64,000 nucleotides of DNA, taken from NCBI RefSeq assembly GCF_020184175.1, contig NC_065533.1, forward strand, positions 51,436,351 to 51,500,350, in the 5' to 3' direction. Source of the stretch: Aphis gossypii. Taxonomy: Eukaryota; Arthropoda; Insecta; Hemiptera; Aphididae. Of the stretch, positions 1 through 11,340 are shown piece by piece (position 1 is the first letter of the stretch; every line of letters begins with the position of its first letter). The notes under the pieces are model-generated. The model searched no databases. It saw only the letters and a list, made by a program, of their open reading frames with translations, and was not told where the DNA came from. The position numbers and the translations under genes are program-made.

Positions 1-541
1 GTTTGAATTTTTTAAAAATGTATTAATAAAATATAAGTATATAGTTATTATGTTTATTAATATCCATCGAACGGTATTTACTTAAAACGTTCTACCTCGG
101 TTTGTTTCAAATTTTCATAATAACTGTTTAAATTTAAGTTTTGTAAATATATTTTTTTATTTTTATTTTCTTATTAAGTGATACTTGTAGGACGATGTTA
201 TTACTATATTAATGTATCAATTGCTTTTATATTTAAAATAAAAAGTGAAAAATATTTAAAGAATTGATTTTATTATAATTTATTTACTAAAGAACTCTCG
301 GGTTGTTTCGCTCGTACAACTACCCTCCCTCCAAATACAATAATTACTTGATATATACATTATACAGTGAAAACTGTCTACAACTGACTTTGAAGATAAT
401 GGCAATATATGTACCTATATTTATTAATTAATTAATTTATTTATTTGTTTACGGGCGCGAAGACCTTTTTTACGTGTGTATTAAATGTAAAGGTTTATAA
501 ACTAAAAATTAGGGTTTACATTAACTTTCTCATTGGTTCGT
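1..541. other. AT-rich DNA, nothing recognised
   Basis: No coding, RNA or clear repeat signal to the left of the composite element. The open frame at 445-702 runs into the transposon and is not a gene. Confidence 0.5.
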
Positions 542-690
542 TAGCCAAATGGGTAGAACACGATTCCGTACGGTGCTTATCAGCGTACAGAATCGTGCAC
601 ATTTTAAGACACACGATTCCGTACGTTTTGTACCCAAGAGTTGAATGCAATGTTGCCAGATTTCCATATGGTATTAGTCTATTTGACTTA

Positions 691-858
691 GGCCGGGGCT
701 AAAACGTCGTTTTCCGCCGCGTTTCGTACGCTGCGTATTCCGCGCCGTTTTCCGTCGAATTGGAAGTTTATATCGGAGTAGCTATAATAGTTATACACGA
801 CGGACGTTATACGCCGCGTTGTAATCCACGGCGGAAAACGCCGTGTATAGCTCCGCCC
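691..858. mobile_element. 168 bp PIF/Harbinger-like MITE nested in composite element copy 1
   Basis: The ends are inverted: left GGCCGGGGCTAAAACGTCG with TTTTCCGCC, right (reverse complement) GGGCGGAGCTATACACGGCG with TTTTCCGCC. The 3-base direct repeat TTA flanks it (688-690 and 859-861), the target preference of PIF/Harbinger elements. The same nested element is in copy 2 at 42765-42932, so it inserted before the host element spread. Confidence 0.6.
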
Positions 859-961
859 TTAATTGGAGCATTTTACATACGTTTCGCTTATACTTAACTA
901 TAAGTAAGGGTCCAAACACACGATTATATTTTGCCGGCCGGTCGCCCTGTTCCTCCAAGTA

Positions 962-992
962 CAGTATGCCGGAGCCGGCGTCCGGCGTACTG
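962..992. repeat. GC-rich hairpin inside composite element copy 1
   Basis: CAGTATGCCGGA and TCCGGCGTACTG are inverted with one mismatch around a 7-base loop (gccggcg). The same hairpin is in copy 2 near 43035-43065. It is probably a structural part of the transposon. Confidence 0.5.
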
Positions 993-1864
993 GGTGAACT
1001 TACTGATACCAGCGAAAAATGGCACTGTCAATTTACCACAATCTAACTCTACATATAAAAAATCGGACAGTAAATCCGGTAGTCTGTTTAGTAATATTTA
1101 TATACTTGACGTACAACAGTGATATTATATACCTATCAGATAAGTTTTTGTTGTATATCATAAGTATATAAGTATTTATCAAGTATTATATAATTATTAT
1201 TTTACAATTTCACAATTTTACAATTTTTTTTATATTTTAAACGAATCGACTATAAATATTAAATAACGACGAATAAAATATTTGTTAAAAATTTGTAACA
1301 AATATCAAGGTATTAAATTATAATTATTTTTTTACATTTTTAAAATTTTACAATTTTTTATACTTTAAACAAATTGGCAATATATATTAAATGACATCAT
1401 TGCACAGGCAATCGTACGTAATCGTGTGGTTTTTGGGGTGTTTTTGATAATCTATTGTTTGATCAAAATCGTACGGAATCGTGTTCCTAAAAAGGTAAGA
1501 CGTACGGAATCGTGCTTTACTGTAGCCAAATAGTTTAAGGTGGCACGAAGAACATAAAAAGAAGCGATAGAAATATAGAAACGCTAATATTACATATACA
1601 TATACTATATTATTTTTATTGTTGTTGTTATGTACCTATTTATGAATAAAATTGAATAACTATTAAATTATTTATTACATTTTCTAATTTACATATCGTT
1701 TTGAACAATTATTTATTTTTTATTTTAAACAATTGGTGTATGTTTCAATTTTTAACGACTAGTAATTTTTAACTATAACAAAAATCTAAAATTAATTGAT
1801 TGTAAATAATTGTTATTTTAAATGTGAATATTTGATTTCGTAAAAATATAGATAAAATTGTTTT

Positions 1865-3010
1865 AATTGGCCAGATTAGGTTAGGTTTTTAATTTCTTTT
1901 ATAATTAAGTAAGCCAAACGTATGGAAAATCTTGTATTCAATTTTCAACTCTTAGCTACTTACTCAAAATCATTTTATAAATTTGAACTACAAAATTATT
2001 TGTAAATATTTAAATATGGTTTTGACGAATTATGTCATTATTTGAAATTCAAATACTAATAAAATAAATTTGTGCATATGTATCTTATCAATTTTTTAAT
2101 TGCTATAAGATTAACTCATAAGGAACTTTATATTAAATTTTAAAGTATTTAGACTTAGCCAAAAAATTGTTATCGATATTCATTATTCATTAAAAACAAA
2201 CTAAATAAAAACGAATATTTCAAATGCTTATAATCCTTAAAATCCTTAAAATAAATGAAATATTTGGAAATTAAATTATGTAAAGAAAATGTATTTAAAA
2301 TCTAAATAACTTATGCAATTTTTTAGTATACCTAACCCATGACTTACACTTTTTAAATAATAATAAATATTTAAAATTTTTATAGTTACGTGTTTCTGTA
2401 AAAATTTAAAATTAAGATGCTCATAACAGTCATAACATTTTTTCCTATATATTGTTTTTCTGATTTTTTAAGACAATTGGAAACTTCTATAATGCTATAA
2501 GTACAGCTGTAAAAACTGGGTGTATAGAGTGTGCACCGCACACGGGCCACAGGCTACATATTATATCGCAGAGCCTTAAAAAGGAATAATAATATGGCCA
2601 CACAGGTCCTATAGATTTTGGTTTGCACACAGGCCTCGAGTAGTCTAATTAGGTCCTACAAGGATATTTTTAATTTTCAATCAGAAACCTTCACTGAAGT
2701 TTTGAATTGAAGCATTATTTCGGAAAGTTACAGACAAAAAAACACACATCATTATACAATCAATACATTCCTCACTCCGATCAGAATCTACAAATGATTT
2801 TATCAAAAACTGGTTTTGGGTAAAAAGTTTTGATTTTTTCTTTTGTTTTTCTTTGAATTGCCGATTTTTAAATTTATGTTCCAAAAGTATCATTTATGAA
2901 CTACATCTAATTTATTATCAGCGATCACTCTCAAAATTTAAGATCATTGTAAGATTTATACATTCATTGCTCTCCTTAGAACAAAAAAAAAAACACGGAT
3001 TAACTCAAAA
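1865..3010. repeat. Old, diverged copy of the long-inverted-repeat family found at 58298-60101
   Basis: Phrases such as 'aaaatcttgta', 'ttcaactcttagcta', 'tttgacgaatt' and 'actcataaggaac' occur in the same order as in the left arm and spacer of the 58.3 kb element, with many substitutions. Around 2810-2870, 'aaaactggttttgggtaaaaa' parallels the reverse complement of that element's spacer. The boundaries are approximate. Confidence 0.45.
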
Positions 3011-4468
3011 AAATTTTACGAATAATTGAGTTTTAAATTTTGAAGACATTAGTAATTCAAACATTTAATAACGATTTATTCTCAGCTATTTTTTGTCATG
3101 AAGTTCAAATTAAAAATATATAAATATTAATGGGTATATTTTGCTATTACTTAAATTAACATATTCTATACTTGGTGAAATATTCAAAATATTTGAATGA
3201 ATTGCAAAGCATTTTTAAATTGTTATTGATTGTTTATAGAGAAAAAAAAAGTTGGCATTTCGATATATTCAACTAAAAAATTAGACCTCAGTTTTTATTC
3301 TCCGTCTTTTTTTATATATATATATATGTAGGTACCTAATTGTTTATTTGCTTATTTGGTATTGAAATAGAAAAATAATTACATTCGATTTATTGATAGT
3401 ATTAATACAGTGGTAATAAAAATACTTTTGTCTAGAACAATATAATTAATGTTATGAATTATATTCTACATTTTAAATTTTAATTCAATTGAAATCGTTT
3501 TTATAAAAAATATTCATTGATCAGTATTGATGCATTAGTAAAGGATTATTATAAATATATTGAGTCATTAATAATTATATGAAGTCACATTTTGTCATTT
3601 TGAGCTGACTTTTATTTTATTTTTTTAAGTATTTTTATTTATATTTATTCTAAATTGACTTTTTGTTATTCCACTAAAAATATAAAATCATAATATAACA
3701 TATATATATATATATATATATATAAGTAGTCGGTAGTTATAATTTTACGAAATAAGCAGCAATAACTTAAGAACATGTACTAAATGATGACATCAATAAT
3801 AACTTCTAGCCTCTCCTAAAATTAATTTTTTTGGATCTAAAAATATTTGCGTACCTTTGTCAACGACGTAGAAAAATAAAGTCACGACAGTTTTTATTTA
3901 TTGTGAAACGATTTCAAAGTGTTTAACAATCACTTTTATTAACTAGTTTATTGTTTTGAAAACTGACTATATTATGTTGAACGACATTTGCTGAGAATTC
4001 AATACTGTAAATATAATATCTATGATATTAAGTGGAAATAACATAAATAAACCTTAAAACATAAACATGTTTATTAGAATTATTGACAGAGTGTTTTTTA
4101 TTTTTATTTTTTAAAAGTGGAGTACACTTACTATACCTATTGTCTCTAAAAAACTTATAAACAAGTTATTCTAATAACATTGCTAGATTAATTTGGCATA
4201 ATAATTAAGAAATATGGACCATTGGTTCATGTTTAAACTAAGAAGGACTATTTTTTACCTTTTAAAATAGTTTTTATAATAAAATAATGTCATTAAGGTT
4301 CAAAGTGGTCTCGGAATTTTATTCTTAGGTAATGTAACTTGTCAACCAAAAATTATTATTATCAAATGCCCTGATTCTTACCAAACACGATGTCTTTCAT
4401 TTAGTAATTTAATAATAATATATTATTATTATGTGAAATTTTACTAACACCGTGTACTTAAAATTATA
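3011..4468. other. AT-rich non-coding DNA with a (TA)n tract
   Basis: Low-complexity AT sequence, including a (TA)n microsatellite at 3701-3724. No gene or bounded element was seen. Confidence 0.5.
3701..3724. repeat. (TA)n microsatellite
   Basis: Uninterrupted TA dinucleotides, visible directly. Similar tracts are at 21261-21281 and 56637-56656. Confidence 0.85.
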
Positions 4469-4474
4469 TTTATT
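4469..4474 (-). terminator. Candidate polyadenylation signal AATAAA for the small minus-strand gene
   Basis: AATAAA on the minus strand, about 85 bases after the proposed stop at 4559. The spacing is reasonable for a short 3' UTR. Chance occurrence is quite possible in this composition. Confidence 0.3.
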
Positions 4475-4558
4475 AAACTACCAATGTTGACAAAGGAGAA
4501 AATATTTAAGATAAAACCCGATGACAGAAAGGATGACAGGAGGGGACTTCTCTTTTAC

Positions 4559-4609
4559 TTAGAAACTACAGTCTAGAGGTACGGTGTATGGGAAAATTAT
4601 GTGGGGTAA
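4559..4609 (-). CDS. Possible terminal coding exon of the unrecognised small gene
   Basis: On the minus strand, acceptor 'cattttattgtcag' is followed in phase 0, as the third exon's donor requires, by 16 codons (LPHIIFPYTVPLDCSF) and TAA at 4561-4559. A canonical AATAAA lies about 85 bases further on (4469-4474 as tttatt on the + strand). If correct, the protein is 108 residues. The exon is short and AATAAA is frequent in AT-rich DNA, so the end of the gene could instead lie elsewhere to the left, including outside the window. Confidence 0.35.
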   Translation of the reverse strand, partial: LPHIIFPYTVPLDCSF

Positions 4610-6531
4610 CTGACAATAAAATGTTAAAAGTTTTTACTAGAGCTATTTATAGGTATAAATAAAAATGAATATAGTATAAAATAAAAATACACTTTGTTGT
4701 TTTAACAAAGAATTAATTTTTTTAATCGCATGAAAAATCGGTTTATACTACGCATTTATAAAAAAAAACCCCATACCAAAAAAAGTTGTAAAATAAATAC
4801 AGTTCAGTAAACCAATAACTAAAAAAATTTTCATAAAAATAACTAACATTTCATATTCAGTTGAATAAATGTTAATGAAAGAAAAAAACTACATGTGAAC
4901 GCATCTATACAATATAATATATATACATACGGATAGTGCGTCCAATAATACACAGGTAAACTTTTAATGATAACCTTGTTTAGGTTTTTATAAAGTTGAT
5001 TATGTGATTCTGGGCCACCACCAAATGCGACATGTATCTTTATATTTGTAACATTAAAATTGTATTAAATTATGTAGCATGCATGACAGGCGTAAGAAAA
5101 CTTATCTTCTTAAAGTTAAAAATTAAAAAATAAATTTCAGGACAACAATTTTATACTATAGGTATAAGTAGAAAAAAAAGTACGTTACATAAAACGTTAT
5201 ATACTTTTTTCTTATATTTTATGCCTCACTAAATATTAATATGAATAGATCCAGTCCATCAACATTTTAATAATAATTATATTGTTCCTTATTGTTTTCA
5301 AAATTGGAAACGGTACCTGTCTTAGTGAATTTTGTTAATTATAAATGTAATGAAACTGACAGGCCTGTACTTGTGGTAGTTTTATCATGAACAGAAAACC
5401 TACTACGTTTATATTACATAATATAATATAATATTCCTTAACTTTTGACTAGTCGTGGAAGATGATTTTCAGCCTGAAGCTCTAGATGTTTCAATCCAAC
5501 TGAGATTTCAGAATAACTTCATATTATTTCACAAAAGAATATATTATTATACACAAAATACCTATATAGTTTGATCTTTTCACAAAATTGAAATAAATGC
5601 CCGAATAAGGAACCAACAATGGTTTATTTTTTTTATAAATGCAATTCTTGATACTATAATGTTTTATTATTTTAAATGACAACCACGGTAACATGCATTA
5701 CTTATAATTACTAATTTATCAAACGAATACATTAAAGAAAATTTCACCACATATATTCGATACCTCATTGGTTATACAACTGTAAATCATGACACCCATT
5801 AATATTATGTACCCGGTCAGTAAAATACTTAAGACGCTAATAATTTTGGAAGATACATTCGACCATTAAGAAGAAAATAATGATGAGAAATAATATATGA
5901 TTTTTCGTTGATAAGTTATACAAGAAAATTTTAACTAAACAATAATTGTCTGTTACGTTAATCAAACAAAAACACGATAAATAACAGTGGAAATTACAAC
6001 AATTATAATGATTAAATAATATATACATTATACATATATATATAAACATACGGGAAAGTCTCTAGGAAAATAAATAATTTAAATAGATTTGTATAGTTTA
6101 TCATAAGTATTAGGATAAATCTTAGTAAAGTTATAATATTTGCTAGAATTCAAGTTTGTTAAATAATAAAATAGAAAATTGGTCATATTTTAGATTTATT
6201 TCACTGATCCGTAAAATTGTGCATCGCATCGATGTTATAAACTATTTAATATTTTTAACGATAATAGTATAAAACTATTTTAATTATTAAGACAATTCTT
6301 AATAATTTAAGCAGAAACGATTTGGATTCAAATATATTCATATTTCAAACTCATACAATTTATCCGTGTAATTTACTCATTTCGGATAATTTATACAAGT
6401 GACAATTTTTTTTTTTTTGTAGCTTTTACAAATACAATAGTAATACTATTAATGTGCAAATAGAGAATTATATTATAAATAATATAGCGTGTAATAATTA
6501 AGCAATTATATTATACTTTTTATTAACTTAC
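4610..6531 (-). other. AT-rich stretch, possible last intron of the small minus-strand gene
   Basis: The stretch lies between the third exon and the proposed terminal exon. I see no coding signal and no clear mobile element, only low-complexity AT sequence. Confidence 0.3.
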
Positions 6532-6617
6532 ATCGTCATCTATAAATTCGAGTGAATTATTATTTTTGAACTTTTTCATATCTTGAGTATTACATTTTGT
6601 TTGACAAGGTATTGTAA
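6532..6617 (-). CDS. Unrecognised small spliced gene, third coding exon
   Basis: On the minus strand, acceptor 'caatttttgttgtag' leads into TT, which completes the codon left by the G of the previous exon (GTT, Val). The exon runs open for 28 codons: TIPCQTKCNTQDMKKF, then an Asn/acidic stretch ending EFIDDD at donor GAT|gtaagt (intron starts at 6531). The other two frames carry stops. The intron to the second exon is 3,743 bp (6618-10360). The CxxxC pair adds to the Cys/His cluster encoded upstream. The phase match across this junction is the best single argument that the gene is real. Confidence 0.5.
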
Positions 6618-9600
6618 CTACAACAAAAATTGAACATGTTTAAAAGAATAAAATAAATAATTTGAGCTATAGCTAGTATATAGGTACCAATAACCTATTA
6701 TTATTATAATATGGTAGGTATAGATATCCTATATATAAGATATTTAAAGGATAATTCCACTCAAAAACCACCGATACAAATCCCGGGATACTTGTAAGTG
6801 ATTAGTCAACACACACACACTTATATAATATATATATTATATATATAATAATAGAATCACCTAAGTTGTTTAGTTCTACAACTTCTGTATACATTATAAG
6901 GACCTGTTTAAAACGTGATAGTCCTTTTTTTAACACAGTGTTTTTTTGTTCGGAAAAACTTTAAACGGGGATTTTTTTTTGTTTCGTTTATAATGTTTTT
7001 ACTATTTAGTCCTGTTTTAATTCCATTATATCCATATATTTAAAACTTTAAAAGAATGTGAGCAAAAGAAACATGTGAACGCAAAAAAAAATACTAAACA
7101 TTATAGGTATTTACTGTTTTATATTAAGTTAATTATTGAAACCGAAGTTAATAGTTATATAACTTATAAACAGTTATAGTATTTTGTATAAAGAGTAGTA
7201 AGTAATGACACACAGGTATCAGTGATTAGCATGAGACATGTCCTATAGGTATATTGTAAAATGTATATTAATAAATATGTTGTATTAAGCGTATATTATA
7301 TGGACCTTCACAACAGTTGCCCTTTACTTTGTATAACGGTAAACGGTTACGTTGTACGGTCCATTGTTTGAACTGAATAACGATGACACTTTATACGGTC
7401 AGGTAAAAAGGTATATTACAGGGGTGAATGTAAGTTCTCGCACGAGATATAGTATGTAAAAATTACCTCTAAGTATGCATATGTAAATTCCTACACGAAA
7501 AATATATATTAATACGTAAGTTCCTACTCTAAAAAAATGCATCTGCATTTGGTTGATTTAGCGGTGTGTTTTTTTATAAAATTTATAATTATTATAAACT
7601 AAAAGAGTTTTTCTCTTTTTTACTGTACATAATGTATAAAAAATTAAGTTAATTTATCTAGCTTGTACCTAGTGAGTAGTGTTACCTCTGTTAATAATCA
7701 ACCAGTTAAATACCATTTATCTAATCATATAGGTAATAGAGATAAGTAGATAGTGATCGCGTTGTATCTCTGTGAATTATTATACACGTCATTGTATTTT
7801 TCTTCGTGTAGGAACTTACGTATCGGAATACTTTTATTCGTGTAGCAATTTACATATGTAACCCCTTACCTACTATGTTTTGTGTAAGAACTTAGCAAAC
7901 TCCCGTTGCAGAACGTAAATACTTTATACATTGGAGTAAAAATGTTCATTTCAGAACGTGGAAATGTTGTAATATTTTAGTATATATACGTTAAGTATAG
8001 TATAATGTAAATATAAGCTGTATGCTCAAGTAGTAAGCGTACATAATATTATAATGTAAGGTTATAAGAAAATTAACAAGAATCAGACGGTAGTATATTA
8101 ATAGGAGGCTGAAAAGCAGACCATAGTATGTAGTCGTAAAAAAGAGAGTCAAATTGTTAAAGATTGATAGTCGGTCATGTTAGTGAAATGCATTTCAACG
8201 ATAAACGCAAACGATAATTTTATTAGGTAACATCGATATCGCGAAAATATATTCACTGTAGATTATACAGTATATTGATACCTACTTTATTATTTAATAA
8301 TAATCTGTTTAATACAATTGGTCATGACTTCAGACTTGTTTATATTATATGTATACTTTATGTATAAAATAACACGAAGTGTCATTGTCCTGCAATCTAA
8401 AGTTGTACCTATCTAACTGTTGCTCATGTTTCACACTCTTAATGAATTACTGTACAAAGGGACCTAGTATAACAAGTAAATATTATCTCCAGAATATCAT
8501 AAAAAATATTACTACAGAAATTTTAGAGGACTTGTTTTTTAGAATCATTGTAAAATACATTTCATTGACTGCATGTTACGTGCGTCCAGTAAAATTATGA
8601 ATAAAAACTCGAAATATTACAGCAGGAAAGTTGTGTTTCACATGCTTAGATGCAATGTACTTGTTATATTTAATGACGGGTTATTTGTATCCCAAACGAT
8701 AATTTCGTTTACAAAAATTTTTTCTAGAAAAAAAGTTCTGAAAAGAATATTATTTTATTTTCAACCGAAAAAAACATTAATATTCGTCAATTCATTCACG
8801 TGTATTTATGAGTGCGGTACACTTAATTACTTTTTGAAATTAAAACTTTTTTGTTAAATTCTCATTATACACGGGTTTTAAAATGATTATTACAGACCTT
8901 TAGCATTCTTTTTATTACTCCATAAAGAAACAAATTCTTATATAGACTTTTATAATATGTTTAATTATATAAATAAAAAATGTGTGAACTTTCAACTCGA
9001 AATTTTAACTAAATATAGTTATTTATGCCGAATTTTAAAAAATCATTCGCAAAGTTATAAGTCAAGTATGGCTAAAAGCTGATATAAATGCAGATTTAAC
9101 TTTTGACAAGCATGGGTGTACAATTATAAATTTAATATTTTTATTTATTTAATAATATTTATGAAAATGGGAAATTTTTAAAACAGTTTTTTAGACTTCC
9201 TTTTTTGTCACCAAAAAAAGTAAACAATGTTTTTTTAAACAGTGACAATTTGCATTACAGATAAAAGGTATCAACAATTTTACAATTATATACTAAATAT
9301 TATACCTACCTCTAAATATTTGCATTTCCACCCTCATATTCATGTGAGTTATTAAATTATTCGTTTTATCACTCATACCCTAATATCAAAGTAGGTGCTA
9401 AAAGAATTTCAAATTAATACATATAGGTATATTGTTATGAATGGTTCGATTAAATCAAAAAAAAAATATTATAAGAATGACCAAAAAAGTAAAATAAAAT
9501 GTATTAAAATTCATATTTCAAAATTTAACTACAAAGAAATTAATAGTATTTTATTGATAACTAATGTATGATATACATTTTTACATTATATTGATTTACA

Positions 9601-10360
9601 ATCACATTTTTAAAAATTATATAACACTATAAATAAACCCGTGTTTTATTTTCGAATTATCTACATAGGTATATAGCGTTGAAATTAGTGTACATGTAGA
9701 AAATATTTAATACAATATTATAATTATTACATAACAATTAAAGTACCTATACCTACATGTTTTTTTCCTACGTAAATATACCAACTATAAAAAACAATAA
9801 AATTATATCGTTATGAAATTATCGTTGGGAACACAATTAACACAATAATCAATAAATACGACATGTAAGTTGGGTCCTAAGTTCCTAACTGTTTGGACAC
9901 AACTTACCTCTAGTGATAATTTATTGAAAAGTAATTTTCATCCGAACAGTTCGAACACAAGTTACTTGTTATAATTTAGGACAAAAGTAGTAGCACCAAT
10001 TATTTTTCATACACTTTTATTTTAATATTTTATATAAATAAGATATCGGTAGTTTCAATTTAAAATAGAGCTAAACTCAAGCTAGGGAACAAAATTGTTC
10101 AAGGAAATACTAATATTATGTAATAGTAAATTATTATATTAGATTCATATACTACTTATCACTTAAATTTAATTCATATTATACGCCATCGATTTTCGAT
10201 AAATCAAACTTTTGATTTCGCGAAATTCTCGATATCTCGATTATGAAAATTCTCGCTAATGCTCCTTAGAATTTTGTTATTTCGAATTTTTTCACCTATG
10301 AACTTTGAGTTACCTATAGTTGTCTATTAAACTGTATTGAAACCAAAACAATTTACTTAC
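6618..10360 (-). other. Intron of the small minus-strand gene; AT-rich, with one inverted-repeat element
   Basis: A 3.7 kb intron between the second and third exons. Apart from the inverted-repeat element at 7419-7910 and a pair of similar ~24 base words near 9885-9910 and 9950-9975, I see only AT-rich sequence and short simple repeats. Open frames at 8379-8857 on the + strand have no recognisable features. Confidence 0.45.
7419..7910. mobile_element. Inverted-repeat element (MITE-like, ~490 bp)
   Basis: The left side (cagggg-tgaatgtaagttct, then 'catatgtaaatt-cctacacga' and 'atacgtaagttcctac') is mirrored on the right by 'gtaggaacttacgtat', 'tcgtgtag-caatttacatatg' and a degenerate end near 7891-7910. 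The arms are about 110-120 bp and imperfect. No TSD is clear. This looks like a foldback MITE inside an intron of the minus-strand gene. Confidence 0.5.
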
Positions 10361-10464
10361 CAAAGCCGTCGTGGCATTCGTCGTGAATATGATCTAATCC
10401 TAATGGAAACATGATAGCATGATAACATGACGTCTTCATTTTGATCCTTTGGTCGCTCATGGAG
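10361..10464 (-). CDS. Unrecognised small spliced gene, second coding exon
   Basis: The acceptor (minus strand) is 'gtttatttcag' and the donor is TTTG|gtaagt. The 104 bases are open in the frame set by the first exon. They encode SMSDQRIKMKTSCYHAIMF followed by a His/Asp/Cys-rich stretch containing LDHIHDECHDGF. The closely spaced Cys and His residues (C42, H44, H54, H56, C59, H60 of the predicted protein, then C68 and C72 in the next exon) could bind a metal, but this is only a suggestion from composition. An internal ATG at 10460-10458 could serve as an alternative start. The exon is less AT-rich than its surroundings. No family was recognised. Confidence 0.6.
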
Positions 10465-10583
10465 CTGAAATAAACAATAAAAGTTAATATGCTTGTTAAC
10501 AGTAGTACTTAAATAAAAATAATAACAATTACGCGGTTATCAACAATGAATATTATTAGGTACATGGTCGCACGGGTACTTAC

Positions 10584-10669
10584 GAAAAAAGTGATCTCTT
10601 TGGAATGTTTACTGCTGAGATCTTTTTTGATATTTTGCAGGTGATTAGAGGTACATTATAAAGCACCAT
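10584..10669 (-). CDS. Unrecognised small spliced gene, first coding exon
   Basis: The start ATG (10669-10667) sits in a good context, ACAATGG, with an in-frame TAA 13 codons upstream (10706-10708). The exon encodes 28 codons plus two bases, beginning MVLYNVPLITCKISKKISAV and ending IPKRSLF, then meets donor TC|gtaagt at 10583. The frame continues into the next exon (10361-10464) across a 119 bp intron, and then into 6532-6617. The three exons give 92 residues. No signal peptide or membrane helix is evident. The middle of the protein is rich in Cys and His. I do not recognise the family. Support comes from three consecutive phase-compatible splice junctions with strong gtaagt donors and good acceptors, not from homology. 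Non-coding transcription remains possible. Coding might begin further upstream if 'ctaacag' at about 10702 were an acceptor. Confidence 0.55.
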
Positions 10670-11340
10670 TGTAACAGGTGTCCACCATTTTCGTTTAATC
10701 GCCTGTTAGTCGGATCATAAACGTATTGAGGCAATATCGAGATACGAACTACGTAGATATGGTTTTGTAACACTATTGGACGACGCGAGAAAAAGAAAAA
10801 TCGAAAGCGAATAACACCGACAAAAACTATATCAATCATTGAGTATAACGGTCGCCCTGAAACAAAGCTTCAGAAACAACTGCAATACAATAAATAATAA
10901 TAATAATAATTATTATTATTATTGTTATTATTGTTTTATCCATATAGTATTAAATGCTATCCGAAATTATTAATAAATATGTGAATTGTGTTGGTCGTAT
11001 TACGCGATGTTTCTGCGGAAAGAAGAGTTTCGAAATAGCGGACAAGCAGCGATAACGGCGGACGAAACCGATAAGCGAGAATAATAACATCACAATATCA
11101 AGGCGCTCTCGAGGAATATGCGTGCGCCGGCGCGTGTATACGCGTGATTGTGCGTGCTCCCCGTGGCGGTAGGGTAGGACCACGGACCTTTGGGATGTAG
11201 GGGAGTACGATTCGGTGGACGCCGAAGCCACCACAGTTGTTGCGCCGTTATTGCTTATGGCCCGAATTAAAGGGGTGGAGCTCGTAACCAGGCTCTTTGG
11301 ATGTGAGGGAGAGCCATCATAATATCGTCAACCTAAAATA
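10670..11340 (-). promoter_or_regulatory. GC-richer block upstream of the small minus-strand gene: likely 5' UTR and promoter
   Basis: The 10.95-11.30 kb stretch is markedly richer in G+C and CpG than its AT-rich flanks, with words such as gcgtgcgccggcgcgtg. It lies just upstream of the first coding exon at 10669. It contains an imperfect (AAT)n/(ATT)n palindrome at about 10888-10936. Open frames here on the minus strand look incidental. Promoter function is inferred from position and composition only, and the block could serve both strands. Confidence 0.35.

Larger units (their letters stand above)
551..1522. mobile_element. 972 bp non-autonomous TIR element, copy 1 (composite)
   Basis: The left end GGGTAGAACACGATTCCGTA pairs with the inverted right end CAGTAAAGCACGATTCCGTA, so the last 12 bases of each are identical. 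The flanks carry the direct repeat TAGCCAAAT (542-550 and 1523-1531), a target-site duplication of 8-9 bp. The motif CACGATTCCGTACG recurs in both orientations near the ends, as in subterminal repeats. A second copy of about 978 bp is at 42625-43602. There is no transposase. The superfamily is uncertain; the TSD length is compatible with hAT or P-like elements. Open frames inside (445-702, 843-1122) are by-products of the repeat. Confidence 0.85.

Noticed and set aside
8379..8857. Two overlapping + strand open frames of 73 and 94 residues
   Set aside because: Composition follows the AT-rich background (many Lys, Ile, Phe). No motif, splice context or promoter; plausible by chance.
10950..11234. 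94-residue minus-strand open frame in the GC-rich block
   Set aside because: It does not join the downstream exons in frame and shows no domain. More likely upstream untranslated or promoter sequence.
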